From the NCBI GenBank assembly GCA_029209985.1, contig JARGNZ010000021.1:1-55926 (forward strand): 55,926 bases of DNA. The letters are read 5' to 3'. Positions within the stretch are counted from its first letter, which is position 1. Each line of letters opens with the position of its first letter. This document shows, one piece after another, positions 32,652-40,337 of this stretch. The notes below the pieces were generated by a model that searched no databases, had not been told where the DNA came from, and was given only the letters and a program-made list of their open reading frames with translations. Both the position numbers and the translations under genes were made by a program. The DNA is from Parvibaculaceae bacterium. GTDB taxonomy: Bacteria > Pseudomonadota > Alphaproteobacteria > Parvibaculales > Parvibaculaceae.

Positions 32652-32705
32652 GGTTTCTCTCTTTCTTTCAGCAGGTGACTTTTTTGCACGGGTTGTGCAG
32701 GGCTG

Positions 32706-33056
32706 TTAGGCCGTGATCTCTCCGAGGGCGCAGATGGCTTCGTTGATGGAGAGGGCGCGGAGTTCTCCTTCGTGGTGGATGAAAATGCAGGTGCTGGTGC
32801 TTTTGGAAATGTCGATGCGGGAGGCTGTGGCACGGGCGTTGAGATTGCAGATGGCTTTGGCCGCTTCTTCTTTGGCGTGAGACAGGGTGGAGCCAAATGT
32901 GTGCACGAGGTGGCGCACGGTGGCCGTGTGGATTTGGTTGAGGGGCACGGGGGCACCGTCCATCATTTTGCTGGCAAAAAGCTCTGCGGCTTCTTCTGTC
33001 GTCAGCCCTGTGGGGTTAGGCGATGTTGGCGTGTGTTGCGTGGCGGACGTGTGCAT
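32706..33056 (-). CDS. Phage hypothetical protein (early operon)
   Basis: The protein has 116 residues with a good start (AAGGAG six bases before the ATG). A Thr/Pro-rich N-terminus (~18 residues) is followed by helical segments such as LTTEEAAELFASKMMDGAPV and TFGSTLSHAKEEAAKAICNL. A short C-terminal alpha/beta-looking part contains STCIFIHHEGELRALSINEA. No family was recognised. It overlaps the Ogr-like gene by 41 bases and is followed by the antirepressor-like gene. Confidence 0.65.
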   Translation of the reverse strand: MHTSATQHTPTSPNPTGLTTEEAAELFASKMMDGAPVPLNQIHTATVRHLVHTFGSTLSHAKEEAAKAICNLNARATASRIDISKSTSTCIFIHHEGELRALSINEAICALGEITA

Positions 33057-33312
33057 GGGCTTCTCCTTTGATTGGCATATCGAGTTGAAGAGAGAGTTGC
33101 GTGCGATCTATGTGATCGCTGAGCGGTATCGTGATGGACTTTCTGGGCGTGGCGCTTAGGGAGAGCGTGCGTACCGGAGTGATGTGGCACACAAAGACAT
33201 GACCGCAGAGGCTGTTGTGGCAATGACAGGTAATTTCCCGGCATTGCTCCGATAGCTGAATACTCTTGCGGATGGTTGTCAAATCATCGCAATGCGGGCA
33301 TCTCACGCGCAT
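33016..33312 (-). CDS. ogr: Ogr/Delta-type zinc-finger late activator
   Basis: The 98-residue protein starts MRVRCPHCDD. Its cysteines (5, 8, 31, 36) show the spacing C-x2-C-x22-C-x4-C, the same as in P2 Ogr. Ogr/Delta proteins contact the RNA polymerase alpha subunit and switch on the P2 late promoters, so this protein should activate the D-to-N block. The C-terminal extension is ~25 residues longer than in P2. It overlaps the preceding gene by 10 bases. In P2 the gene follows D directly; here it is 7 kb away, in the early operon. Confidence 0.8.
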   Translation of the reverse strand: MRVRCPHCDDLTTIRKSIQLSEQCREITCHCHNSLCGHVFVCHITPVRTLSLSATPRKSITIPLSDHIDRTQLSLQLDMPIKGEAHAHVRHATHANIA

Positions 33313-33587
33313 TTACAACCTCGTGCTTTGAGTTTCTGTTCAGGGGCCAAGGGATGCGGGGTTGGGCGGTCGATGTTTTTTGGCCACGGCAGGTCGTCGG
33401 GCCAGTTATCTGAGAAATATTGGAATATCCGCTCTAGGCGTTGATAGGTGATGCCGTGGCCGTTTTGTATGCGGTCAAATATATCTCCGCTGCCCGTGGC
33501 GAAGCGGGATAGGGTGCTGGGTGAATAGCCTGACCACTGGGCGAGAGCCTCGCTTAGGGCGGCAATATGATGCGGTGTGTTTTTCAT
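33303..33587 (-). CDS. Cro-like small helix-turn-helix protein
   Basis: The 94-residue protein has a helix-turn-helix-like core (IAALSEALAQWSGYSPSTLS, RFATGSGDIFDRIQNG) and a C-terminal part ending KARGCKCA. It is the first gene of the leftward early operon and is divergent from a CI-like repressor gene, the arrangement of a Cro/CI switch. The sequence resemblance alone is weak; position carries most of the weight. No other function suggested itself. Confidence 0.6.
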   Translation of the reverse strand: MKNTPHHIAALSEALAQWSGYSPSTLSRFATGSGDIFDRIQNGHGITYQRLERIFQYFSDNWPDDLPWPKNIDRPTPHPLAPEQKLKARGCKCA

Positions 33588-33651
33588 GACAATTCACATA
33601 TGCTCCAAAAAGCACATGCGGTCAATATAAAAATCATCTAGCGTGCTAAGT
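33588..33651. promoter_or_regulatory. Switch region between Cro-like and CI-like genes
   Basis: These 64 bases hold the divergent promoters and operators of the lysis/lysogeny switch. An imperfect inverted repeat, ATGCTCC-AAAA-AGCACAT, lies at about 33600-33616. TATAAA at 33628-33633 could be a -10 box for the repressor gene. Neither is proven. Confidence 0.4.
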
Positions 33652-34218
33652 ATGGCACAAAAGATTGAAGCGCTCTCAATGGCGCAAAAAGCATTGGGTT
33701 CATTACGTGATGCGGTTCGTGAAAGCGTGGAGCAAGAGGGGATGCGTCCCTTTGCCAATCGGCTGGGTGTGCCTCTTGGGCAGCTTCGTGGGTTGCTTGA
33801 TGACCGGGATGTGCAAGCATCTACTGTGGCGTTTCTGGCAGACAGTATGGGCATGGAACTTTATGTCGGACCGGCGAAAATGACCGATAAGGACGCGGCG
33901 AAAGCGCTTGCGACGTGGAAGGCGCAGCGAGCGGAGATGGAGGCGTATCGAGAGCGCCTTGAAGAACGGTTGTCGGAGGTGGTGAAGTTAACGCTTGAGA
34001 CATCGGACTTTTTTGCACCTACCGGAACGGCAGTGCCAAAGGGCAAGAAGGCTGCAAGCGCACGTGAGAACAAACGGGCAGAGCTGCTTGCGTTGTTCGA
34101 TGGCATTGAAGGGGCAAAGGCGCAGGATGTGTTTTTGGAATCTTGTAAAGTGCTGGCCGAGAAATCGACAAAGAAAGCCGGGACCAGAAAGCAGAAAGGC
34201 AGCATGGAGATTTTCTAA
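33652..34218 (+). CDS. CI-like phage repressor without a protease domain
   Basis: From the ATG at 33652 the protein has 188 residues. A helix-turn-helix part (GMRPFANRLGVPLGQLRGLL, VQASTVAFLADSMGMELYVG) matches the start of many alphaproteobacterial CI/S24 repressors. The S24 Ser-Lys peptidase domain that usually follows is missing; instead there is a charged coiled-coil region (RAEMEAYRERLEERLSEVVK) and a basic C-terminus. It is the only rightward gene of the early region and opposes the Cro-like gene. Induction by RecA-driven self-cleavage is therefore not expected. Confidence 0.65.
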   Translation: MAQKIEALSMAQKALGSLRDAVRESVEQEGMRPFANRLGVPLGQLRGLLDDRDVQASTVAFLADSMGMELYVGPAKMTDKDAAKALATWKAQRAEMEAYRERLEERLSEVVKLTLETSDFFAPTGTAVPKGKKAASARENKRAELLALFDGIEGAKAQDVFLESCKVLAEKSTKKAGTRKQKGSMEIF

Positions 34219-34270
34219 AGCTGCCTGACTGCTGATGTCGTTGTGTTGGTGCGCTAGGTGGCGCAGCGCG

Positions 34271-34453
34271 TTAGTTCCCCACGAGACTTTCGTATTCGGC
34301 CATCAATGAAATCAACTTGAATGCCTTTTGGCGTTGATCTGTGTCGAGAGAAGCAATGAGTGCTTCAAGTGATGGCTGTTGTTGACGGCTGTCGTTTGAG
34401 GCCTTTTCTTTGCGTCGTTTGTTGGCTGTATCCAGCCTTATGATATTTGTCAT
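34271..34453 (-). CDS. Small hypothetical protein
   Basis: The frame encodes 60 residues, MTNIIRLDTANKRRKEKASN at the start, then a helical C-terminal half (LEALIASLDTDQRQKAFKLI). It has a start preceded by AGAAAGAATG-type purines and normal codon use. No family recognised. It lies convergent to the repressor gene. Confidence 0.45.
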   Translation of the reverse strand: MTNIIRLDTANKRRKEKASNDSRQQQPSLEALIASLDTDQRQKAFKLISLMAEYESLVGN

Positions 34454-34815
34454 TCTTTCTCACCCATTTACCTCCCGGACCACCAAGTAAGACAGTAATT
34501 TCACCTTAAAGAATGAATATTCCTTATTGATTTGTGTCGCTGGTGGGTGTGGGTGAGAAAAGGGGGATAAAGTGATTTCATCCTCTTTTGTGCCTATTTA
34601 GGGCATGTTTTACACGTTTTAGGGTGTTTTCCATGCATTTCTACCTCTTGCACTTTTAGGTTGGGCCGATGAGGTTTGCTTGGATCCTGCGCCACTGTGT
34701 TTTCTCCCATACCTATATTTGCCTTTATTAGTGAAAGTAGGGCTTGTTTCTTTATGGTAAAACGTCAATTCTTTTATGGAAGAGCTGATTAGTTGTAAGA
34801 GCAAATGAGGGAACA
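34454..34815. other. AT-rich gene-free stretch
   Basis: These 362 bases show no convincing gene. Two similar direct elements, TTTAGGGCATGTTTT and TTTTAGGGTGTTTT, lie around 34598-34632. They might be operators. A short minus-strand frame at 34619-34816 has no ribosome site worth noting and was not accepted. Confidence 0.4.
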
Positions 34816-35025
34816 ATGAAGAAAACAGATGAGGATGTAGAGCAGTTTCTTGTGGAATTGAACGTGTTTATGAGACGTCATGGGAATAGTCACTCGCGCC
34901 GTATCGGACGTGCGTTGACGTATTTGGCACCGTTGCATCAGGTACTTCAACAAGAGGTGCAGCCACCTTTGCAGGTGTTGCCGTTTCTTCCGAGAGAGTC
35001 TGGAACGCTATCTGACGATAGATAG
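34816..35025 (+). CDS. Small hypothetical protein upstream of the methyltransferase block
   Basis: The 69-residue frame starts with an ATG after GAGGGAAC and ends 44 bases before a strong terminator. The sequence is mostly helical and basic in the middle (FLVELNVFMRRHGNSHSRRI). No family was recognised. It may be a monocistronic cargo gene. Confidence 0.5.
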   Translation: MKKTDEDVEQFLVELNVFMRRHGNSHSRRIGRALTYLAPLHQVLQQEVQPPLQVLPFLPRESGTLSDDR

Positions 35026-35068
35026 GATGCCCTAGTTGTGTCTTTTGAGTGTTTTCTAAATATATGCG

Positions 35069-35107
35069 GCCCGCACTCGATGCGATGTCATTGAGTGCGG
35101 GCTTTTT
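35069..35107 (+). terminator. Strong Rho-independent terminator
   Basis: GCCCGCACTCGATG (35069-35082) pairs with CATTGAGTGCGGGC (35089-35102), with one G-T pair, and is followed by TTTTT (35103-35107). It closes the transcript of the small gene at 34816. Confidence 0.85.
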
Positions 35108-35397
35108 GTTGGGGGTGTATGGCTAATAGGGTTGTTTTTCCATACTCATTCTCTTTGTCTAGCCACTAGATAAACCAGAGACTTTATAGTAAAGGTTTGA
35201 TTGTCTTTCATGGTTGGGGTGTTTTGGTGAATTGGTTTTGATGGTCCTGGGCCTTTGTATTGTTTCCTGGTATGTAGGTAGCAGTGCAGATGCGCCGACT
35301 GGTGTGTTTGGGACCGTATCAATAGAACTGGAATGATGGGAAGCAGCTATGGCACAACAATTCATCCAAGGTCATTCTTCGGCCGCTTGGTATTTTC
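35108..35397. other. Upstream region of the methyltransferase gene
   Basis: The stretch is AT-rich and has no accepted gene. It should contain the promoter of the methyltransferase/GHKL/receiver block. I could not pick out clear -35/-10 boxes, nor a controller (C-protein) gene as found in some restriction-modification systems. Confidence 0.4.
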
Positions 35398-36681
35398 ATG
35401 GGTAACCGCCTAGGAAAAGCTAAAGCAAGCGATATTAATTTTGTCGACCTTTTCGCTGGGGCCGGGGGGCTTTCCGAGGGCTTTGTTTCGGCTGGTTTCA
35501 ACCCAATTGCGCATGTGGAATCTGACGCAGCGGCATGTTTTTCATTGAGAACGCGGGCTGCCTTTCATGCATTGGCTAGCGAGGATCAGTCTGACCTCTA
35601 TATTGACTACCTTAATGGTTTGCGGACACGTGATGAGCTTTATGCAGAAGCTGAACTTATTTCTTCCAATCAAGTGATCAACAAAGAAATTAATTCGAAG
35701 AATATGAAGGGAATTTATTCTCGGATTGATAGGCTACTTGATGGGCGTGAATTGGATTTGATTGTTGGAGGTCCACCTTGCCAAGCGTATTCAGTTGTTG
35801 GTCGGGCACGTTCTGATAATGGAATGGAAGGCGATAAACGTAATTTCTTATTTGAGGATTACGCCAAATTCCTGAAGCGGTATCAGCCGCGTTATTTCGT
35901 ATTTGAAAATGTGGTGGGCCTAGTCTCTGCCAAGGACAAGCAGGGCGTGAGCTATCTTGATAAGATGATCAAGAAATTTAAGAGCGCTGGGTATGAGACA
36001 GAGTACCAAATTGTTTCGGCAGATGAGTATGGCGTCCTTCAAAAACGCCGACGGATTATCCTTGTGGGACGGCGTTCGGGAGAGAGGAATTTCTTTCCTG
36101 AGTTGAAGAAAAAAGAGCAAACAGCAATTGTTGATGATGCATTGAGTGATTTACCTGCTTTGAGAGCGGGTGAGGGGTGTCCGGGTCCTATTAAGATGGG
36201 GAAGATAAGTTCGCAATGGCTTCATGATGCTAAGGTGCGTGATAATCTTTATCCCGTCACATGGCACCAAGCGAGACCTCACACCAAGCAAGACTTAGAT
36301 ATCTATCGTAGGGCTGTGAGGAAGTGGGACGAGAAAGGCGAGCGTTTGGATTACAATACGTTGCCTGAGAAGTTGAAGACCCACTCCAACCGAAAGGCCT
36401 TTCTGGACCGGTTTAAAGTGGTGGCTGCAAATTTGCCAGCGTCTCATACGGTTGTGGCTCACATTTCCAAAGATGGTCACTATTACATTCATCCAGACCT
36501 TGAGCAGAACCGATCTTTGAGCCCGCGTGAGGCTGCTAGGCTTCAGTCCTTTCCAGATAATTTCTATTTCGAAAGTGCGAGTGGGAAGCCAAGTCGGACG
36601 GCTGCCTTCAAGCAGATTGGCAATGCAGTACCTGTAGTGTTGGCAAGAAGTATCGCTGAAGCGTTAAGGGAGCAGATGTAA
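35398..36681 (+). CDS. DNA 5-methylcytosine methyltransferase (prophage cargo)
   Basis: The 427-residue enzyme transfers a methyl group from S-adenosylmethionine to C5 of cytosine in DNA. The ordered motifs are: I (VDLFAGAGGLSEGF, residues ~16-29), IV with catalytic Cys128 (IVGGPPCQAYS), VI (FVFENVVGL), VIII (LQKRRRIILVGRR), IX (REAARLQSFPDNF) and X (KQIGNAVPVVLARSI). About 95 residues between motifs I and IV are longer than in small bacterial enzymes. The gene is rightward, AT-rich, and lies 120-130 bases before the GHKL gene. No restriction endonuclease domain was recognised nearby. Target sequence unknown. Confidence 0.92.
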   Translation: MGNRLGKAKASDINFVDLFAGAGGLSEGFVSAGFNPIAHVESDAAACFSLRTRAAFHALASEDQSDLYIDYLNGLRTRDELYAEAELISSNQVINKEINSKNMKGIYSRIDRLLDGRELDLIVGGPPCQAYSVVGRARSDNGMEGDKRNFLFEDYAKFLKRYQPRYFVFENVVGLVSAKDKQGVSYLDKMIKKFKSAGYETEYQIVSADEYGVLQKRRRIILVGRRSGERNFFPELKKKEQTAIVDDALSDLPALRAGEGCPGPIKMGKISSQWLHDAKVRDNLYPVTWHQARPHTKQDLDIYRRAVRKWDEKGERLDYNTLPEKLKTHSNRKAFLDRFKVVAANLPASHTVVAHISKDGHYYIHPDLEQNRSLSPREAARLQSFPDNFYFESASGKPSRTAAFKQIGNAVPVVLARSIAEALREQM

Positions 36682-36813
36682 GTGATTTTGTTTTAGTGTT
36701 TTATATCTTTACGCGTGGGACTTATTCCCCCTCTGAATATCCGATATATCTTATCATGAAATCTTTGTGTCGCCTTTAGGGGCTTTCTCTATTGTACGAA
36801 GTTGGAAAATAGA

Positions 36814-38961
36814 ATGCAGGCATCATTTAGACCAAGAGCTAGGCTGTTGAAACTTCTTGGCGATCAACTTATTGGAACGTCACAGCTCGCAATATTTGAG
36901 TTAGTAAAAAACTCTTATGATGCAGATGCAGAGAAGGTGGCAATAACCATCTCGAATCCGAATGTTCCCGACAAAGCTCAGATTGAAGTAATCGATTTTG
37001 GTGGAGAGGGAATGGATCTGGATACCGTTACTAATGTTTGGTTGGAGCCGGGTGCAGACCACCGACAAAAAATGCGCCTCAAAGGAAAGAGGTCTAAAAA
37101 GCATAAACGGCTGCCTTTGGGTGAAAAGGGTGTTGGTCGTTTTGCTGTTCACAAGCTTGGACAGGTAATTGAATTGACTACGAGAGCGAAAGGGGAGAAG
37201 GAGCTTTACCTCCGTATCGATTGGAAGCAACTCGATAATTGTGAGTATATGGAAGATGCCAACGTTGAAATAATTGAAAAAGAAACCCCAGAAGTTTTTT
37301 TTGGCAAGGAGACCGGTACAAAAATTGTTGTTTCGGAGCTTAATTACAACCTAGGGCGGGGCGAAGTGCGTCGTCTCTACCGGAATATCCAATCTATTAA
37401 GTCACCTTTTGAATTTGACAAATTTAAATTGGAAAATTCTGCTTCTTCGTTTGATGTGACCCTCGAGGTTGAGGGGCACCCTGATTGGACCGAAGACCTA
37501 CTCGAACTTGAAGCAATTATAAAGCAATCTTTGTTTTCATTTTCGTTTCTATTTGATGCCGGGAAATGGTCTTGGAATTATGAGTTTACCCCTAATGAGG
37601 CAATGAAAAAAGGCCTTCGAATTGAGGGTCGTGAGCTGTCTGTCAGCGATGAGTTTTGCGAGATTTCAAACCCTAGCGATCGAAAAAAGTACCTAGAAGG
37701 CCCAAAAGAGTTTTTCAATGACCTCGGGCCTATATTTGGGGAGATTTATGTATTTGATTTTGACTCGAACTTAAGTGGCTTTGTTAGCGAGCAGGGCGCT
37801 GTGCAGACGTTTCTGAAAGAGAACCAGGGCATTCGAGTTTATAGGGATGGCATTCGAGTTTATAATTATGGCGAACCAGATAATGACTGGCTTGAGATGG
37901 ACCTTCGACGTGTTAATCGACTTGCTAAGGGTTTGAATCGAAGAATTGTTGTCGGCGCTATCGCTCTCGATTTAGAACAAACGCCAAGGCTGGTGGAGAA
38001 AACAAATCGTGAAGGCTTTGTCGAAAGCGAAAGCTTTCTCAAGTTGAAAAGTGTGATTGGTTCTGCTCTCGGTAAGTTGGAAAATCTGAGACTCGATGAT
38101 AAAAACCGCCTTCGAGCTGTGTCTAAGGGGACGCCAACGGCCAGTAGGGCTGTCTTTAATAACCCTATTGTAGATTTGAAGGAAATTGTTGCTAAGCACC
38201 ATATGGAAACCGAACTTGGACCTGCGATCGAGTTGGTGGAAAAGAAGTATGGTGAGATGGAGGAGATCATGCTGACTGCAGGTTTGGCTGGCCTCAATAT
38301 GTCGATCGCATTTCATGAAATTCACCATGGAATTTCTACCGCGAGAAAAAGCATCGAAGCAGGTAAGGATTTGAGGACGATCCTTGAGCAATTTGACCGT
38401 TTTGAACTACTGCTTGATACCTATGCGGGACTTTTGAAACAGGAAAAGTTTAGGGAAGTAACGCTTGCTGAATTGTTGAAGTCCAATGTTACGCTGTCGG
38501 ATACAAGGTTTTTGCTTCATAAAATTTTGGTGAGTTGTCCGGTATTGGTTGGGGATGAACCTAACTACTCTTTGAAAATCCCTAAAAATTTATTGGTTGG
38601 CATTGTCAATAACCTTATTGACAATGCCATTTATTGGCTCGACCAAAGATGGGGCGATAATGATAAGAAAAAGTACCTTTACGTAGGTGTTAGTGAAAAC
38701 TTTGACAAAGGTCCCGCAATTATTATTGCTGATAATGGACCTGGGTGGAGAGAGATCGATCGATTGGATATGGTGAAGCCATTTAGGACCACTAAACCTG
38801 GTGGTATGGGGATCGGTTTATATTTTGCAGATACAGTGATGCAAATGATTGGGGGTGAATTGGTTTTACTAGAACAAGGCGATATTGATGGTATCCCTAG
38901 TAATGCAAACGGCGCGATTGCTGCGCTGGTTTTTAGCGAGGCGAAACCATGCAGCAGCTGA
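36814..38961 (+). CDS. Dual GHKL-ATPase signalling protein (Hsp90/MORC-like plus histidine-kinase-like)
   Basis: The ATG at 36814 has GGA seven bases upstream; a TTG at 36802 is the other option. The 715-residue protein has two GHKL ATPase modules. The first (residues ~25-115) has E29, KNSYDADA (32-39), DFGGEGM (61-67) and GEKGVGRF (103-110), as in Hsp90/MutL/MORC proteins. Then comes a middle domain. A dimerisation/H-box-like segment SIAFHEIHHGI follows (FHEIHH at 500-505). The second, histidine-kinase-type ATPase has VNNLIDNAIYW (598-608), DNGPGW (640-645) and GGMGIGL (663-669). It overlaps the receiver-domain gene by 13 bases. Combined with the methyltransferase it looks like a DNA-linked signalling or defence module; this is inference. 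Confidence 0.85.
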   Translation: MQASFRPRARLLKLLGDQLIGTSQLAIFELVKNSYDADAEKVAITISNPNVPDKAQIEVIDFGGEGMDLDTVTNVWLEPGADHRQKMRLKGKRSKKHKRLPLGEKGVGRFAVHKLGQVIELTTRAKGEKELYLRIDWKQLDNCEYMEDANVEIIEKETPEVFFGKETGTKIVVSELNYNLGRGEVRRLYRNIQSIKSPFEFDKFKLENSASSFDVTLEVEGHPDWTEDLLELEAIIKQSLFSFSFLFDAGKWSWNYEFTPNEAMKKGLRIEGRELSVSDEFCEISNPSDRKKYLEGPKEFFNDLGPIFGEIYVFDFDSNLSGFVSEQGAVQTFLKENQGIRVYRDGIRVYNYGEPDNDWLEMDLRRVNRLAKGLNRRIVVGAIALDLEQTPRLVEKTNREGFVESESFLKLKSVIGSALGKLENLRLDDKNRLRAVSKGTPTASRAVFNNPIVDLKEIVAKHHMETELGPAIELVEKKYGEMEEIMLTAGLAGLNMSIAFHEIHHGISTARKSIEAGKDLRTILEQFDRFELLLDTYAGLLKQEKFREVTLAELLKSNVTLSDTRFLLHKILVSCPVLVGDEPNYSLKIPKNLLVGIVNNLIDNAIYWLDQRWGDNDKKKYLYVGVSENFDKGPAIIIADNGPGWREIDRLDMVKPFRTTKPGGMGIGLYFADTVMQMIGGELVLLEQGDIDGIPSNANGAIAALVFSEAKPCSS

Positions 38962-40337
38962 TAAATGCAATTGTGATAGATGATAAGTCTGAAGATGTTC
39001 TTGCTGTGACTGGTGCTTTGGCATCGAAGGGTATTTCAACGCTACCGATACACTTCACTGACGTTGAGGCTGCGCGCAAGTTGTGTACTGTTGCATCGGA
39101 AACAGTGCCAAGGGTTATCATTACTGATATTCAAATGACAGGGGGTGACGCGACACCGTCGAAAACAGATATGAGTAATGTGGCTGGCTGTATTTCGGAT
39201 ATTGTGGCAAAAAATATTGGACCTTACATAATTTTGGCTTGGACTTCAAAATCTGCCTCTTTCGATACTTTGAAAGAGAGGGTGGAGGAAGTTCTTAATA
39301 CAAGAGAGCAAATACATCCTTTCTATTTTGGAAGCATTGATAAGAATGAATGTCGAGATGAAGTCGGAAATTACGATGCGAATACTATTTTTTTTAAAGT
39401 CCGGGAACATCTAGAAAATCAACAACAGATTCGGGCGCTAATGTTTTGGGAGGGAGCTGTCCTTCAGGCGGCTAAAGAGACTGTGAATGTGTTCGGGAAT
39501 TTGCCTCAAGAGGAACTGAGAAGTAATTTATTCTCTTTAGCACAGAGTGTTGCGGGGAAAAATTTGAGTGGTTTTGAAGCTACGGCCATAAATGAAGCGT
39601 TTTCATATATCCTTAAAGATAAACTTGGGCAGTTGGCAATTTCTTCTTCCCTTCAGAAACATTGGGCAGGAGCTTTAGTCGGAGGCGATAAGTCTCCCAT
39701 TGATGAGGTCGCGCGCCATAGACTAAACACTCTTTTGCATATTGAGGACCTACCAACGTCAGACATAATTTGCCCAGGAGATGTTTGGTGTACAGAAGAT
39801 CCAAGTACAATTTTCAAAATGATATCAATTGAAAAAGAAGAAAAAAAACAGACAAACATATTTATGGAAAGCTTGGTTTCTTATTCTGATGACCAGAAGA
39901 ACCTTGATTCTAAACGCAAAACAGCAAGCGGCGAGAGGAGAAAAACATTAAGGAACCAGCTTAAACAGGAATTTGAAACTCCTAGATCACAGCTAAAAAA
40001 TAAAATGAAAGTCGTTGCAATTGAAATAAGTCCTACCTGCGATTTTTCTAATCAGAAGAAACCTCTTAAAACTTTTCTCGCCGGAGCGTTGGTACCTGTT
40101 TCTGAACTTCTCCCTATCAACGGTTCAGATGCTTTGGTGAAGTGTAGGATACGTTGGGAAGAGAATGAGTGGTTTCTGGTTTTTTCAGCAAAGTATATGT
40201 TCTCGATGACAGAGGCTCACATTGCAAGAGAAGATTCAGGCTTTCAAAAGATCTTCAGAGTGCGTGAGAGTCTTCTTCAGTCTTGGGTGCATTCTATTTC
40301 CGCGTATAACTCGCGGATTGGTACAGCTTCGTTTTAG
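38949..40337 (+). CDS. Receiver-domain protein with a long unknown C-terminal part
   Basis: The 462-residue protein starts with a response-receiver-like domain (~1-125). The acidic pair Asp11-Asp12 is in NAIVIDDKSED, the probable phospho-acceptor Asp60 in RVIITDIQM, and the Thr/Lys side in IILAWTSK. The remaining ~330 residues are not a known output domain. They are helical up to ~330, with a basic coiled stretch, followed by a beta-rich end containing VVAIEISPTCDFSNQKK. No DNA-binding helix-turn-helix was seen. The start overlaps the GHKL gene by 13 bases. The stop interlocks with that of gpD. Confidence 0.8.
   Translation: MQQLINAIVIDDKSEDVLAVTGALASKGISTLPIHFTDVEAARKLCTVASETVPRVIITDIQMTGGDATPSKTDMSNVAGCISDIVAKNIGPYIILAWTSKSASFDTLKERVEEVLNTREQIHPFYFGSIDKNECRDEVGNYDANTIFFKVREHLENQQQIRALMFWEGAVLQAAKETVNVFGNLPQEELRSNLFSLAQSVAGKNLSGFEATAINEAFSYILKDKLGQLAISSSLQKHWAGALVGGDKSPIDEVARHRLNTLLHIEDLPTSDIICPGDVWCTEDPSTIFKMISIEKEEKKQTNIFMESLVSYSDDQKNLDSKRKTASGERRKTLRNQLKQEFETPRSQLKNKMKVVAIEISPTCDFSNQKKPLKTFLAGALVPVSELLPINGSDALVKCRIRWEENEWFLVFSAKYMFSMTEAHIAREDSGFQKIFRVRESLLQSWVHSISAYNSRIGTASF

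Noticed and set aside
34619-34816. 65-codon minus-strand frame
   Set aside because: No ribosome site, Ser/Lys-rich sequence without pattern, in an AT-rich control region.
35159-35365. 68-codon minus-strand frame before the methyltransferase
   Set aside because: It lacks a ribosome site and recognisable features; it is not a controller protein of a restriction system.
35398-40337. Classification of the cargo block as a standard type II restriction-modification, BREX, DISARM or Detocs system
   Set aside because: No endonuclease, PglZ, helicase/PLD pair or nucleosidase domain was found; only the methyltransferase is shared with some of them.
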